This document shows, one piece after another, positions 35,982-44,207 of a DNA stretch of 64,000 nt. The notes under the pieces are model-generated. The model searched no databases, had not been told where the DNA came from, and was given only the letters and a program-made list of their open reading frames with translations. Positions within the stretch are counted from its first letter, which is position 1. Every line of letters starts with the position of its first letter. The translations under genes were made by a program, and so were the position numbers. Location of the stretch: the NCBI GenBank assembly GCA_016718825.1, contig JADKCL010000023.1, forward strand, positions 59,680 to 123,679, read 5' to 3'. The stretch comes from Bacteroidota bacterium (GTDB lineage: Bacteria > Bacteroidota > Bacteroidia > J057 > JADKCL01).

Positions 35982-37442
35982 TCAGGCAGGTTGAGGCAAC
36001 GTGGTATCTGCCCAAAACTTGAGCAAGAGATTTCGGGCCATGATGCGACGGCCTTCCTTCCCCGAACGCGCATCGGAAATAGGCGTGAATTCCGCTTCAA
36101 CAAGGTCCATGGCAGCCTCGACATTTTCCCGCGTCCAAGTCCGCTCCAACAAAAATTGTTCAGCCTTGGCTGCATGCTTGGTCATGGCGGCCATGCCTCC
36201 GTAGATCAATCCGATGGATTTTACCGTGCGTTCTGCGTCCAAATCCAGCCAAAATCCGGAGCTGACGGTACTGATGTCCAAGTCTTTGCGCTTGGAAATC
36301 TTGTAGGATTTTACGATTCGCCCCGACGGGGTTGGTGGAACAATGATGGCTGTGATCAACTCATTGGCTTTCAGTGCCGTGGTGCGATAGCCGGTGATAA
36401 ATTCGGAAACCTTGAGGATGCGCGTTCCCTCAAGGCTTTGCAATTGGACGGAGGCATCGAGGGCCATCAAAACGGGGGGCATGTCCCCGATGGGCGACGC
36501 GTTGGCGACATTGCCGCCCAAGCTTGCCTGCTCGCGTATTTGGCGCGAACCGAATACGGCGAGCATGTCATACATGGCCGGGAAGCGGCTTTTGCAAATG
36601 CTTTTGACTTTTTCCAGACTCAACGAAGCACCCAATTTGAGTCCATCGGCCGTTTCCTCCGTGCCTCGCAGGGATTCGATGCCCGAAAGATCCAGTACCA
36701 GTGGCAGATTCAGTTTCTTTTTTGTGACCATCAACCCTACATCCGTTCCGCCGCAAACGATGAGTGCCTCAGGCCGCTCCTGCCTGATTTTCAGGGCCTC
36801 CTCCATTGAGCTGGGCCGGAAATACGTGTTTTCAATCGTGGTTATCTCAACGCTTGGCTGATGAATTTTCACTTCCTTCAATTCCGCTGCCACCATCGGT
36901 TCCTTGGCCCAAATCCGGTCTTGGCAATGTCCAGAACAGCTTTTTGCCGCCGCCTCCACAATCGGACGGTAACCGGTACAACGGCAGAGATTCCCCGTCA
37001 ACGCATCCAAAATCTCCTCGCGGTCAGGAATTTGCGCGGTTTTGTACAATGCAAACAGTGACATGATAAAACCGGGGGTGCAATAACCACACTGACTGCC
37101 GTCGCAGTCGACCATCGCCTTTTGTACGGGATGCAGTTCCTCGGAAGTACCCAGATTTTCAACCGAAATCAGGTGCTTTCCATGGATCATCGGCAGAAAA
37201 ACGAGGCAGGAATCGATCGCCCGGTAGGTCATTTTACCATTTTCATCCGCCTCGGCAATGGCGACGGTGCAGGCGCCACAGTCACCTTCGGCGCAACCTT
37301 CCTTGGTGCCCTTGTGGTTGGGAAGACTCCGCAAGTAATTGAGCACGGTCGTAGTAGGCCGCCATTGCGTCTCTTTTCCAAAGTCAATGTCGACCCGCCG
37401 GTCATCCATCCAAAACGAAATCTGATTGCTCACTGCTTTCAT
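35982..37442 (-). CDS. xdhA: xanthine dehydrogenase FAD and [2Fe-2S] subunit
   Basis: This 486-residue protein carries the plant-type ferredoxin cluster (EGCAEGDCGACTVAI plus a later Cys in SCLVFLP), a second cluster (CGYCTPGFIMSL and LTGNLCRCTGYRPI), and an FAD domain (ALIVCGGTDVGLMVTKKK, EQASLGGNVANASPIGDMPP). It passes electrons from the Mo subunit to NAD+. It is the first gene of the minus-strand purine cluster, 34 bases before xdhB. Guanine deaminase is transcribed divergently from the 99-base gap upstream, which probably holds shared control sites. Confidence 0.96.
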   Translation of the reverse strand: MKAVSNQISFWMDDRRVDIDFGKETQWRPTTTVLNYLRSLPNHKGTKEGCAEGDCGACTVAIAEADENGKMTYRAIDSCLVFLPMIHGKHLISVENLGTSEELHPVQKAMVDCDGSQCGYCTPGFIMSLFALYKTAQIPDREEILDALTGNLCRCTGYRPIVEAAAKSCSGHCQDRIWAKEPMVAAELKEVKIHQPSVEITTIENTYFRPSSMEEALKIRQERPEALIVCGGTDVGLMVTKKKLNLPLVLDLSGIESLRGTEETADGLKLGASLSLEKVKSICKSRFPAMYDMLAVFGSRQIREQASLGGNVANASPIGDMPPVLMALDASVQLQSLEGTRILKVSEFITGYRTTALKANELITAIIVPPTPSGRIVKSYKISKRKDLDISTVSSGFWLDLDAERTVKSIGLIYGGMAAMTKHAAKAEQFLLERTWTRENVEAAMDLVEAEFTPISDARSGKEGRRIMARNLLLKFWADTTLPQPA

Positions 37443-37491
37443 GCATGGAAAATAGGGAATTTTGAGGCTGTTTTGAAATTGGAAATGAAAA

Positions 37492-37523
37492 TTTGGAGGA
37501 TCATCTTCGAATCTCTATTTTCC
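37492..37523 (+). promoter_or_regulatory. candidate guaD promoter
   Basis: TTTG at 37492-37495, 20 bases, then TATTTTCC at 37516-37523 partly match the Bacteroidota TTTG/TAnnTTTG consensus, about 18 bases before the guaD ATG. The -7 element lacks the final TG, so this is tentative. Confidence 0.3.
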
Positions 37524-37541
37524 TGAAAATTAAAAGTGGCG

Positions 37542-38012
37542 ATGGAACACGAAAAATGGATGCAGGCTGCGGTCGACTTGTCGATTGCGGGCGTAACGAG
37601 CGGCGAAGGTGGCCCGTTTGGGGCGATTGTAGTGAAAGACGGGCAAATTGTCGGTCGGGGAAACAACCGCGTGACGACTACAAACGACCCTACGGCGCAT
37701 GCTGAGGTCGTAGCCATCCGCGATGCCTGCAAAAATCTGGGGACCTTTCAGTTGATTGGCTGCACCGTGTACACATCCTGCGAACCCTGCCCGATGTGCC
37801 TCGGCGCGATCTATTGGGCGCGTCCTGACCGCGTATTTTTTGCCTGTACCAAGGCTGATGCCGCTGCCTCGGGTTTTGACGATCAGTTCATTTACGATGA
37901 AATTGAAAAGGAATTCGGCGAGCGCAGAATCCAATTCGAACAGGTCGGACAATCCTTGGCGATCAAGGCTTTCGAGATTTGGGATGCCAAATCAGACAGG
38001 ATTGACTATTGA
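37542..38012 (+). CDS. guaD: guanine deaminase (cytidine-deaminase fold)
   Basis: The protein has 156 residues from the ATG at 37542; a GTG lies two codons upstream. It is very close to Bacillus GuaD in layout: GVTSGEGGPFGAIVVKDG, then NDPTAHAEVVAIRDACK with the zinc His and catalytic Glu, and YTSCEPCPMCLGAIYWARPD with the two zinc Cys. The late ASGFDDQFIYDEI is the GuaD-specific domain-swapped tail. It converts guanine to xanthine and feeds the xanthine dehydrogenase encoded divergently next door. Confidence 0.95.
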   Translation: MEHEKWMQAAVDLSIAGVTSGEGGPFGAIVVKDGQIVGRGNNRVTTTNDPTAHAEVVAIRDACKNLGTFQLIGCTVYTSCEPCPMCLGAIYWARPDRVFFACTKADAAASGFDDQFIYDEIEKEFGERRIQFEQVGQSLAIKAFEIWDAKSDRIDY

Positions 38013-38078
38013 TTTCGGCACTTGGAGTGGTATTTTCGGGAATCGACGGGATCGTCAGCTGACCGAAAACCCATTCGC

Positions 38079-38492
38079 CTAATCCTCAAATTTGAAGAAG
38101 AAAAAGACCACTGCTGCCCAGTCCCGGCGCACGCCTCTTGCATAGCCCAAAGTGCGGTAACTGCCATCCTGCACCTCGCCATCCTGTTTCACGTAGCCAA
38201 TCGTGCGGTAGCTGCCGTCCTGAACCTCGCCATCTTCACGAAGGTAGCCGACCGTGCGGTAGCTCCCGTCTTGAATGCTCCCGTCACTGCGAATGTACCC
38301 GATGGTGCGGTAGCTGTCGTCCAAAATCGACCCATCCTCACGGATATAACCCTGTGTGCGGTAACTGCCGTCTTGGATCGTCCCGTCGTCCTTGATATAA
38401 CCGGTGGAACGGTAACTGCCGTCTTGAATGGATTGACCTGACATTTGTAGAAAGCTAAAAACGACGAAAAACGTGAGGAGAATGGCCTTCAT
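38079..38492 (-). CDS. 5-fold beta-flower repeat protein A
   Basis: The protein has 137 residues from the ATG at 38492 with a signal peptide (MKAILLTFFVVFSFLQMSGQ). The body is a regular array of about seven 15-residue units of the form IQDGSYRTIGYIKxDGx. It ends in a constant WAAVVFFFFKFED tail. This is the pattern of the Bacteroidota '5-fold beta-flower' proteins, which have no known role. It ends the same way as the next gene, 38 bases upstream, and is its tandem paralogue. Confidence 0.8.
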   Translation of the reverse strand: MKAILLTFFVVFSFLQMSGQSIQDGSYRSTGYIKDDGTIQDGSYRTQGYIREDGSILDDSYRTIGYIRSDGSIQDGSYRTVGYLREDGEVQDGSYRTIGYVKQDGEVQDGSYRTLGYARGVRRDWAAVVFFFFKFED

Positions 38493-38530
38493 TCGACCTT
38501 GATTTTGGTAAAAATCGAATTGAAAAACGC

Positions 38531-38941
38531 TCAATCAAATTTGAAGAAGAAAAAGACGACCGCTGCCCATTCCTTTTTGATTCCGCTTGCGTGCCCGATT
38601 GTGCTGTAGCTCGCATTTTGAACGGTTCCATCGTCCTTGATATGGCCAATGGTGCTGTAGCTGCTGTTTTGCACAGTTCCATCGCTTTTTACATGTCCAA
38701 CGGTCGAATAACTCGCATCCTGAATCGTGCCATCGCTTTTGATATGCCCGATGGTACGGTAGCTCGCATCCTGAATGGTGCCATCGTCCTTGATATGGCC
38801 TTTGGTTGAATAGCTCGAATTTTGGATCGTGCCGTCACTTTTGATGTGTCCGGTCGTCGAATAACTGCTGTTGGTAATGCTTTGGCCCTGAACCAAGGCG
38901 AAACATAGAACTGCAAGGAGCGTGAAGATGTATTTTTTCAT
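38531..38941 (-). CDS. 5-fold beta-flower repeat protein B
   Basis: This 136-residue protein has a signal peptide (MKKYIFTLLAVLCFALVQGQ). About seven repeats of IQNSSYSTIGHIKSDGT follow, with the tail EWAAVVFFFFKFD. It matches protein A in length, repeat number and tail but uses N/A-S-SYST and GHI where A uses DGSYRT and GYI. The repeats have therefore been homogenised within each gene. Both are probably transcribed together. Function unknown. Confidence 0.8.
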   Translation of the reverse strand: MKKYIFTLLAVLCFALVQGQSITNSSYSTTGHIKSDGTIQNSSYSTKGHIKDDGTIQDASYRTIGHIKSDGTIQDASYSTVGHVKSDGTVQNSSYSTIGHIKDDGTVQNASYSTIGHASGIKKEWAAVVFFFFKFD

Positions 38942-39095
38942 GGTGAATATTGACTGATTCTTTAGGATTTCAGTTGAACGAAGTTAGGGAAAATTTTGAG
39001 CAATGATGCTATTCGTTCAAAGCGAACGGATTGGGGGATTTAGTCGGTTTCAGTGTGAGTGCGAGTTTGAGTGAGGAGGGTGAACTGCTAGCAGC

Positions 39096-39743
39096 TCAAT
39101 GCCCCACAATCCCCATTTCAAACTTGCAAGTTTCCTTCAAAGCTTCCTCGTCGCCGATGTCGCTCGTCAAGCTTTTGATAATGCCCGTTCCGAGATCATA
39201 AGCCCAGCCATGAATGAAAGGCTTGCCTCCTGATTTCCAGGCATTTTGAATGATATTTGTCTTGCCCAAATTGTGAACTTGCTCGATCACGTTGAGCTCC
39301 ACCATCCTGCGGCCTCTTGCATGTTCGTCCAAATCCTTGAGCTGCTGCCAATAGTAATTTTGCGTATCCTTGATCGTACGCAACCAATTGTCAATCAGGC
39401 CATACTGATGGCTTCCCATCGCGGCAAGCACGCCTCCGCAGCCATAATGCCCGCAGACGATGACATGCTGCACTTTCAGGACTTCCACGGCGTACTGCAA
39501 TACGCTCAGCATGTTCATATCCGTCTGAACGACCAAATTGGCCACGTTGCGGTGCACGAAGATGTCACCGGGATGGGTTTTGGTGATTTCGTTGGGCGGA
39601 ACGCGGCTGTCGGCACAGCCGATCCACAAAATGCTGGGAGATTGTCCCGCTGCAAGCCGCTCAAAATAGCTAGGATCGAGGGCAAGTTGCTCGGCCACCC
39701 ATTCGCGGTTGTTGCTGAGCATTTTTTCGATGACGTTGTCCAT
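39096..39743 (-). CDS. can: beta-class carbonic anhydrase
   Basis: This 215-residue protein has the beta-carbonic anhydrase zinc ligands in IGCADSRVPPNEI (Cys, with the Asp-Arg dyad) and HVIVCGHYGCGGVLAAM (His and Cys). FVHRNVANLVVQTDMNMLS and a late IHGWAYDLGTG complete the family pattern. It interconverts CO2 and bicarbonate in the cytoplasm. The usual length and all catalytic residues are present. It stands next to the bestrophin-like gene; both concern anion/bicarbonate balance, which may be coincidence. Confidence 0.95.
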   Translation of the reverse strand: MDNVIEKMLSNNREWVAEQLALDPSYFERLAAGQSPSILWIGCADSRVPPNEITKTHPGDIFVHRNVANLVVQTDMNMLSVLQYAVEVLKVQHVIVCGHYGCGGVLAAMGSHQYGLIDNWLRTIKDTQNYYWQQLKDLDEHARGRRMVELNVIEQVHNLGKTNIIQNAWKSGGKPFIHGWAYDLGTGIIKSLTSDIGDEEALKETCKFEMGIVGH

Positions 39744-39873
39744 TTTCGGAATGAGGAATTAGAAATGAAAAATTAGAAATGACGTTCAGCGGAGCTAATT
39801 TAGGAATTAGAGAGATGTTATCGCTTGTCTAGGTGGCTCTGAAAACCCTGCTTCGCGACGTTTGAAGGCATCA

Positions 39874-40835
39874 TTAAAAAATCTTTTGATACAACTCCGT
39901 CGAGGCAGCGTCGGCCTTTTCGGCAGCTTCCAGCGAATCAGTCAAGGCCTTGTCGTCCGTTTCGGCTTCCAGAATCTCGAAAACATTGGTTTGGATTGTT
40001 TTGGCCAACGTGCCCGTGGGCAGGTTGTTGCAGTCCAATCCAAATGGATTTTCGATTTCCTCGGCCATCATTTCGATGCCGATGAAGGCAAAAAAGATCA
40101 GCATCATGATCGGCGCAGTCCAAACTCCAAAAGAATGCACCAAGGCAAAGGGCAGCAAAACACCATAAACCGAGATGAATATTTTGATAAACACAGCATA
40201 CGAAAACGGGATCGGCGTTTTGCGAATGCGTTCGCAGGCACCTAAAATGTCCAACAAATCCTGCGTATGCGGTTTCAAATTCAGATAATCCTCGCCCGTG
40301 ATACCGCCACCTTTGTAAACGCGGTGGATCAATTGGTGAATCTGCAGCGAAATATGGTTGGGAATATGCGCTTTCCGTTCATATTCAGCGCGATCGGCTT
40401 CCGTCAGGAGAATCAATTCATCCATTTTCACGCCTTTTCGGAGGTGCTCCTTGAAGGCAATGCAGAAGTTGGAAATGTGTTTGGCCATCAAATGCCGGCT
40501 ATGCCGGTCCTCCTTGGGAAAGGTCGTGTGCACGGTCACCGCCAAGTTGCGGCAGGTATTTACCAAGGCTCCCCATTGTTTTCGTCCCTCCCACCATCGG
40601 TCGTAGCTATTGTTGGTTCTGAAAACCAGCAAAATACTGAGCACGATCCCCAAAAAGAGAAAATGGAGGCGTCCATGAGTTCGTGGTCGGGAAACGCCAA
40701 CATCATCAAGGCGGTAACCGCACCCGCATAAACGCCCATGCCAAGTACCATCCGCATGATTTTCACCATCGTCCAGCTTTTGGCAAGGTGCAGGATGTCA
40801 CCTAGAAAATGTTGGTTGGGTTCGTAGACAATCAT
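39874..40835 (-). CDS. bestrophin-like anion channel, frameshifted
   Basis: The N-terminal frame from the ATG at 40835 gives MIVYEPNQHFLGDILHLAKS and a first span ending DASIFSF. The second frame (to 39874) continues LGIVLSILLVFRTNNSYDRW, WEGRKQWGALVNTCRNL, and a late span pair with PFALVHSFGVWTAP and NPFGLDCNNLP. These are standard bestrophin/UPF0187 motifs. The frames meet at five A (40652-40656); one extra base joins DASIFSF to LGIVLS exactly as in the family. Total length would be about 320 residues. It is likely a base-calling indel, otherwise a recent pseudogene. Confidence 0.78.
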
Positions 40836-40992
40836 TTGAATTGAGAATTGAGAATTGAGAATTAATTGAGAATTAGCAGTAGTCGACGGCGGATTTCTGA
40901 TTTAAGATTTATGAAGGACGATGGAAAATGTTGCAAACAATGCTATCTCTGTCTCCATTTTCCATTCTCAATTTTCCATTCTCAATTCTCCG
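40836..40992. repeat. GAATTGA-type 7-bp repeats between bestrophin and flavoprotein genes
   Basis: GAATTGA repeats at 40843-40875, and CCATTCTCAATTTTCC-like units fill about 40960-40992. The latter include the flavoprotein stop codon (GAG AAT TGA on the minus strand). Similar tracts occur at 30864, 39760, 48430, 48715 and 54190. Confidence 0.7.
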
Positions 40993-42646
40993 CCAGGAAT
41001 CGGTGAACGTACGAAATCGCCATCGAGCCCTCTCCCACTGCGCTTGCAACGCGGTTCATGGCTCCTGAACGCACATCGCCGGCAGCAAAAATGCCTGGAA
41101 CGATCGTTTCCAGCAAATAGGGATCCCGTTGAATCTTCCAGCGCTTTTTGTACTCCGAATGCAGCACCAAATCGCGCCCGGTAACCAAAAATTCCTTCTC
41201 GTCCTTCAGAAAAGCCTCTCCGAGCCAATCCGTATAAGGCTTTGCGCCGATGAACACAAAAAGTGCATCGCAAACAACCTCCTCATTTACTTCGGATTGT
41301 GAACTGTAAAGCGTGATCTTCTCCAAACGGTCGCTGCCCGATCCGCCGACTACTTCGGTAAATGGCAACACGGCAATGTTGGGAGTTCCCGCGATTTGGT
41401 CGATCAGATAGGAGCTCATCGTGGCCGTCAGGTCCTTTCCGCGAATGACGATCGTGACCTTTCCAGCAAAATTGCTCAAGTGCATCGCAGCTTGCCCTGC
41501 CGAATTCCCCCCTCCGACGATGTACACTTGCTTGTTCCGACAATTGGCAGCCTCCGTGGTGGCCGCGCCATAGTAAACACCAGCTCCTGTAAAATCCTGT
41601 ATGCCACCGCCTTCGAGCTTGCGGTAGTCCACACCTGTCCCGATGACAATGCTCTTGGTTTTGACCTGCGAGCCATCCTTGAGATGCAAAACCTTGTAGG
41701 TTTCCTTCAATTCGATGCGCTCGACGGATTGCGGGGAAAGCAATTCCACCCCAAAACGCGTCGCCTGCGTGATCGCCCTACGCGACAAGTCGCCGCCGCT
41801 CAGTCCCGTTGGAAAACCCAAATAGTTCTCAATCCGCGAACTCGTTCCCGCCTGCCCGCCAGGGGCGCGACGCTCGATCAGCAAGGTTTTGAGCCCCTCC
41901 GAACCGCCGTAAACGGCTGCGGCAAGCCCAGCAGGACCCGCGCCGATGATGGCGACGTCATACAAATCGCTGCTCGCCTTCGGATTCAAGCCCAATTTCG
42001 GAGCCACATCCTCATTTTCGCGGTAGGCGACATAGGTGCCGTCCTCAAAAACAACGACCGGCAATTCCGATTCCTTAAACCCATACAAGGTCTCAAATTC
42101 CTCTGCTTTGGGGTTGGTGCGAAAATCGATCCATTCGTAGGGAAAAAGATTGCCCGCCAAAAAGTCCTTGATCGCATGACTTTTGGGTGAAAACTGATAG
42201 CCAACCACGCGTATTCCGCGGAATTCGGGTTGGTAACTGCCTTGCCAGCTTTCCAACAGGTCGCTCAACACAGGAAACAGCTTCTCTTCCGGCGGATCCC
42301 AAGGCTTGAGCAAATAGTAGTCGAGTTGTACGTCGTTGATAGCACGGATGGCGGCGTCGGTGTCACTGTAAGCGGTGAGCAAGACACGCTTTGCGCTTGG
42401 GAAATAAGGCTTTGCCTTTTCCAAAAAGTCCACACCGAGCATTTCGGGCATGCGTTGATCGCTCACGAACATCGCCACGGTCTCTCCTTTTTTCTTGAGG
42501 TCGGCAACTGTTTCCAAAGCCTCATTGGCACTTTCCGTGGCCAACACGCGGTATTCCTTGCGGTATTGTGTCTTCAAATCGCGGCTCAATGCCCGCAACA
42601 CGTTGGGGTCGTCGTCGACAGCAATGATGATGGGAAGCTGACTCAT
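40982..42646 (-). CDS. receiver domain fused to a cysteine-less thioredoxin-reductase-like flavoprotein
   Basis: The protein has 554 residues. Residues 1-125 are a complete receiver: AVDDDPN, phospho-Asp in FVSDQRMPE (about 63), Thr in LLTAYSD, Lys in LLKPWDP. Residues 140-220 resemble a glutaredoxin fold in which the usual CPxC is replaced by SPKS (GYQFSPKSHAIKDFL). Residues 228-554 are a thioredoxin-reductase-like FAD/NADPH module (IIGAGPAGLAAAVYGGSEGL, APGGQAG, IVGGGNSAGQAA, GIFAAGDVRSGAMNRVASAV). The CxxC before the NADPH motif is missing (GVYYGAATTEAA). Phosphorylation should control a flavin enzyme rather than DNA binding. The kinase is encoded 16 bases upstream. Confidence 0.88.
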   Translation of the reverse strand: MSQLPIIIAVDDDPNVLRALSRDLKTQYRKEYRVLATESANEALETVADLKKKGETVAMFVSDQRMPEMLGVDFLEKAKPYFPSAKRVLLTAYSDTDAAIRAINDVQLDYYLLKPWDPPEEKLFPVLSDLLESWQGSYQPEFRGIRVVGYQFSPKSHAIKDFLAGNLFPYEWIDFRTNPKAEEFETLYGFKESELPVVVFEDGTYVAYRENEDVAPKLGLNPKASSDLYDVAIIGAGPAGLAAAVYGGSEGLKTLLIERRAPGGQAGTSSRIENYLGFPTGLSGGDLSRRAITQATRFGVELLSPQSVERIELKETYKVLHLKDGSQVKTKSIVIGTGVDYRKLEGGGIQDFTGAGVYYGAATTEAANCRNKQVYIVGGGNSAGQAAMHLSNFAGKVTIVIRGKDLTATMSSYLIDQIAGTPNIAVLPFTEVVGGSGSDRLEKITLYSSQSEVNEEVVCDALFVFIGAKPYTDWLGEAFLKDEKEFLVTGRDLVLHSEYKKRWKIQRDPYLLETIVPGIFAAGDVRSGAMNRVASAVGEGSMAISYVHRFLAEN

Positions 42647-42662
42647 GGGGATTCGATCTTTT

Positions 42663-44066
42663 TCAGAAATTCAATGGAAAACAAAGCATAAAGGTCGTTT
42701 TTCCTGGCTCGGATTGCACCTTTACGTCGCCGCGGTGGCGATTTTTCATGATTTGTTGCACCACATCCAAGCCGAGGCCGGTGCCTTTGCCGATGTCTTT
42801 GGTCGTGAAAAACGGATCAAAAATTTTAGCCAGAATCTCGGGCGGAATGCCGGTACCGCTGTCGGAAATGTCGATTTTGACGAAATCTCCATCCTTCCGG
42901 GTTTCAATCGTGAGCGTACCACCGTTGGCCTCCATCGCGTCGACGGCATTGTCGATGATGTTGGTAAACACTTGATTCACCTCTCCGGGGAATGCAGGAA
43001 CCAAGGGCAATTCGGGATCAAATTGCTCATTCACAGCTACTTTATGATTCCGGATTTTGTAACCCAGCATGGTCAATGTACTGCGGATGCCGGCATGCAA
43101 ATCAGTAGGCTGCTTGTCGTTGCTGCGGTCCATGTGGGTATAATGCTTGACCGAACCAACCAATTCAGAGATGCGTTTGCTGGCATCAGCGATCTCATTG
43201 ACCATTTTTTCAGTAATCAGGTTGCTCACGATCCAACCAATCACTGCAGGAAGGTTGTGATCTGGCACGACCGCATTCACCTCGTCCAAATCAGCTGTAT
43301 TAAATTCGAAATCGGCCAAAGTCTCGGCCCATTCGAAGGCATGGTCAAACCCGCGTTCATCCATCCAATCGGCCAAATCATCTTCCAACGCCGTGCGTTG
43401 CATCAACGTAAGATTGGATTTTCCGCCGTTTTGGATGCGCCGAAAGATGACATCGTTGACTACATCCACCTCAGCGTCACCGACTTTGATGTTCATCACC
43501 TGCTTGAATTTGTCGGGAATGGCTTGCAGGTGATTTTTGAGGGCATTGCTGCTCCGCACCACCGCGGCGGCCGGATTGTTGAGTTCATGGGCGAGGCCCG
43601 CACTCAATTTCCCGAGGGAAGCAAGCTTGTCGTTTTGTTGCTGAAACTGCGTAAAAGCACGCACACGACTCGTCATAAAATGCACCAAAGCCTCCGTGAG
43701 CGGATGGTGGTTGCAGATCATGTCGCGAAAATGCTCTTTGTGCAAGGCCAAAATCTGCGAATCCACCTTTGCCTCTCCATAGCCCGAGGCTTCCTTCATC
43801 CGCGAATACGGCAACAAACCCGTAATCGAGCCTCCTTCGATTTCCATCAGTTCATGGCGTTGGCCATTTTGCAAGGCGTAGATTCGAAAGGCGCCCTCCA
43901 ACACGATGAGCAACCGATCAGCAGCCATTTTGGGTGCAAAAAGATGCTCGCCTTTTGGAATGATGGACAACTCCGAATTGTCAACCAGCCATTGCAGGTC
44001 GGAAATCGGCACTTCTTTCAATTCAGCAATTCCCTGGACGATTGCCAAGGCTGATTCTTTGGTCAT
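42663..44066 (-). CDS. soluble histidine kinase with cyclic-nucleotide-binding domain
   Basis: The protein has 467 residues from the ATG at 44066; the frame extends 17 codons further without protein character. The N-terminus (about 15-130) is a CRP/cNMP-like beta-roll (IIPKGEHLFAPKMAADRLLI, VLEGAFRIYALQNGQ). The phospho-acceptor helix reads LGKLSAGLAHELNNPAAAVV (His near 160). The HATPase end has FTNIIDNAVDAM, IDISDSGTGIPPE, IFDPFFTTK and GTGLGLDVV. No membrane span is seen, so the signal is cytoplasmic. It lies 16 bases upstream of the receiver-flavoprotein, its evident partner. Confidence 0.9.
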   Translation of the reverse strand: MTKESALAIVQGIAELKEVPISDLQWLVDNSELSIIPKGEHLFAPKMAADRLLIVLEGAFRIYALQNGQRHELMEIEGGSITGLLPYSRMKEASGYGEAKVDSQILALHKEHFRDMICNHHPLTEALVHFMTSRVRAFTQFQQQNDKLASLGKLSAGLAHELNNPAAAVVRSSNALKNHLQAIPDKFKQVMNIKVGDAEVDVVNDVIFRRIQNGGKSNLTLMQRTALEDDLADWMDERGFDHAFEWAETLADFEFNTADLDEVNAVVPDHNLPAVIGWIVSNLITEKMVNEIADASKRISELVGSVKHYTHMDRSNDKQPTDLHAGIRSTLTMLGYKIRNHKVAVNEQFDPELPLVPAFPGEVNQVFTNIIDNAVDAMEANGGTLTIETRKDGDFVKIDISDSGTGIPPEILAKIFDPFFTTKDIGKGTGLGLDVVQQIMKNRHRGDVKVQSEPGKTTFMLCFPLNF

Positions 44067-44207
44067 TGCGTGACGCTTTAGTTGATTCTTTTCCTTCTTG
44101 GGCAGCTTGCTGCACAACCAATTTTGGAACTAAAGATCGGAGAAAAATGTTTTCCTTCACAACGAACTTACCGCGTGACACTTGCGGGAAGACCTGCGCC
44201 CCAACAA

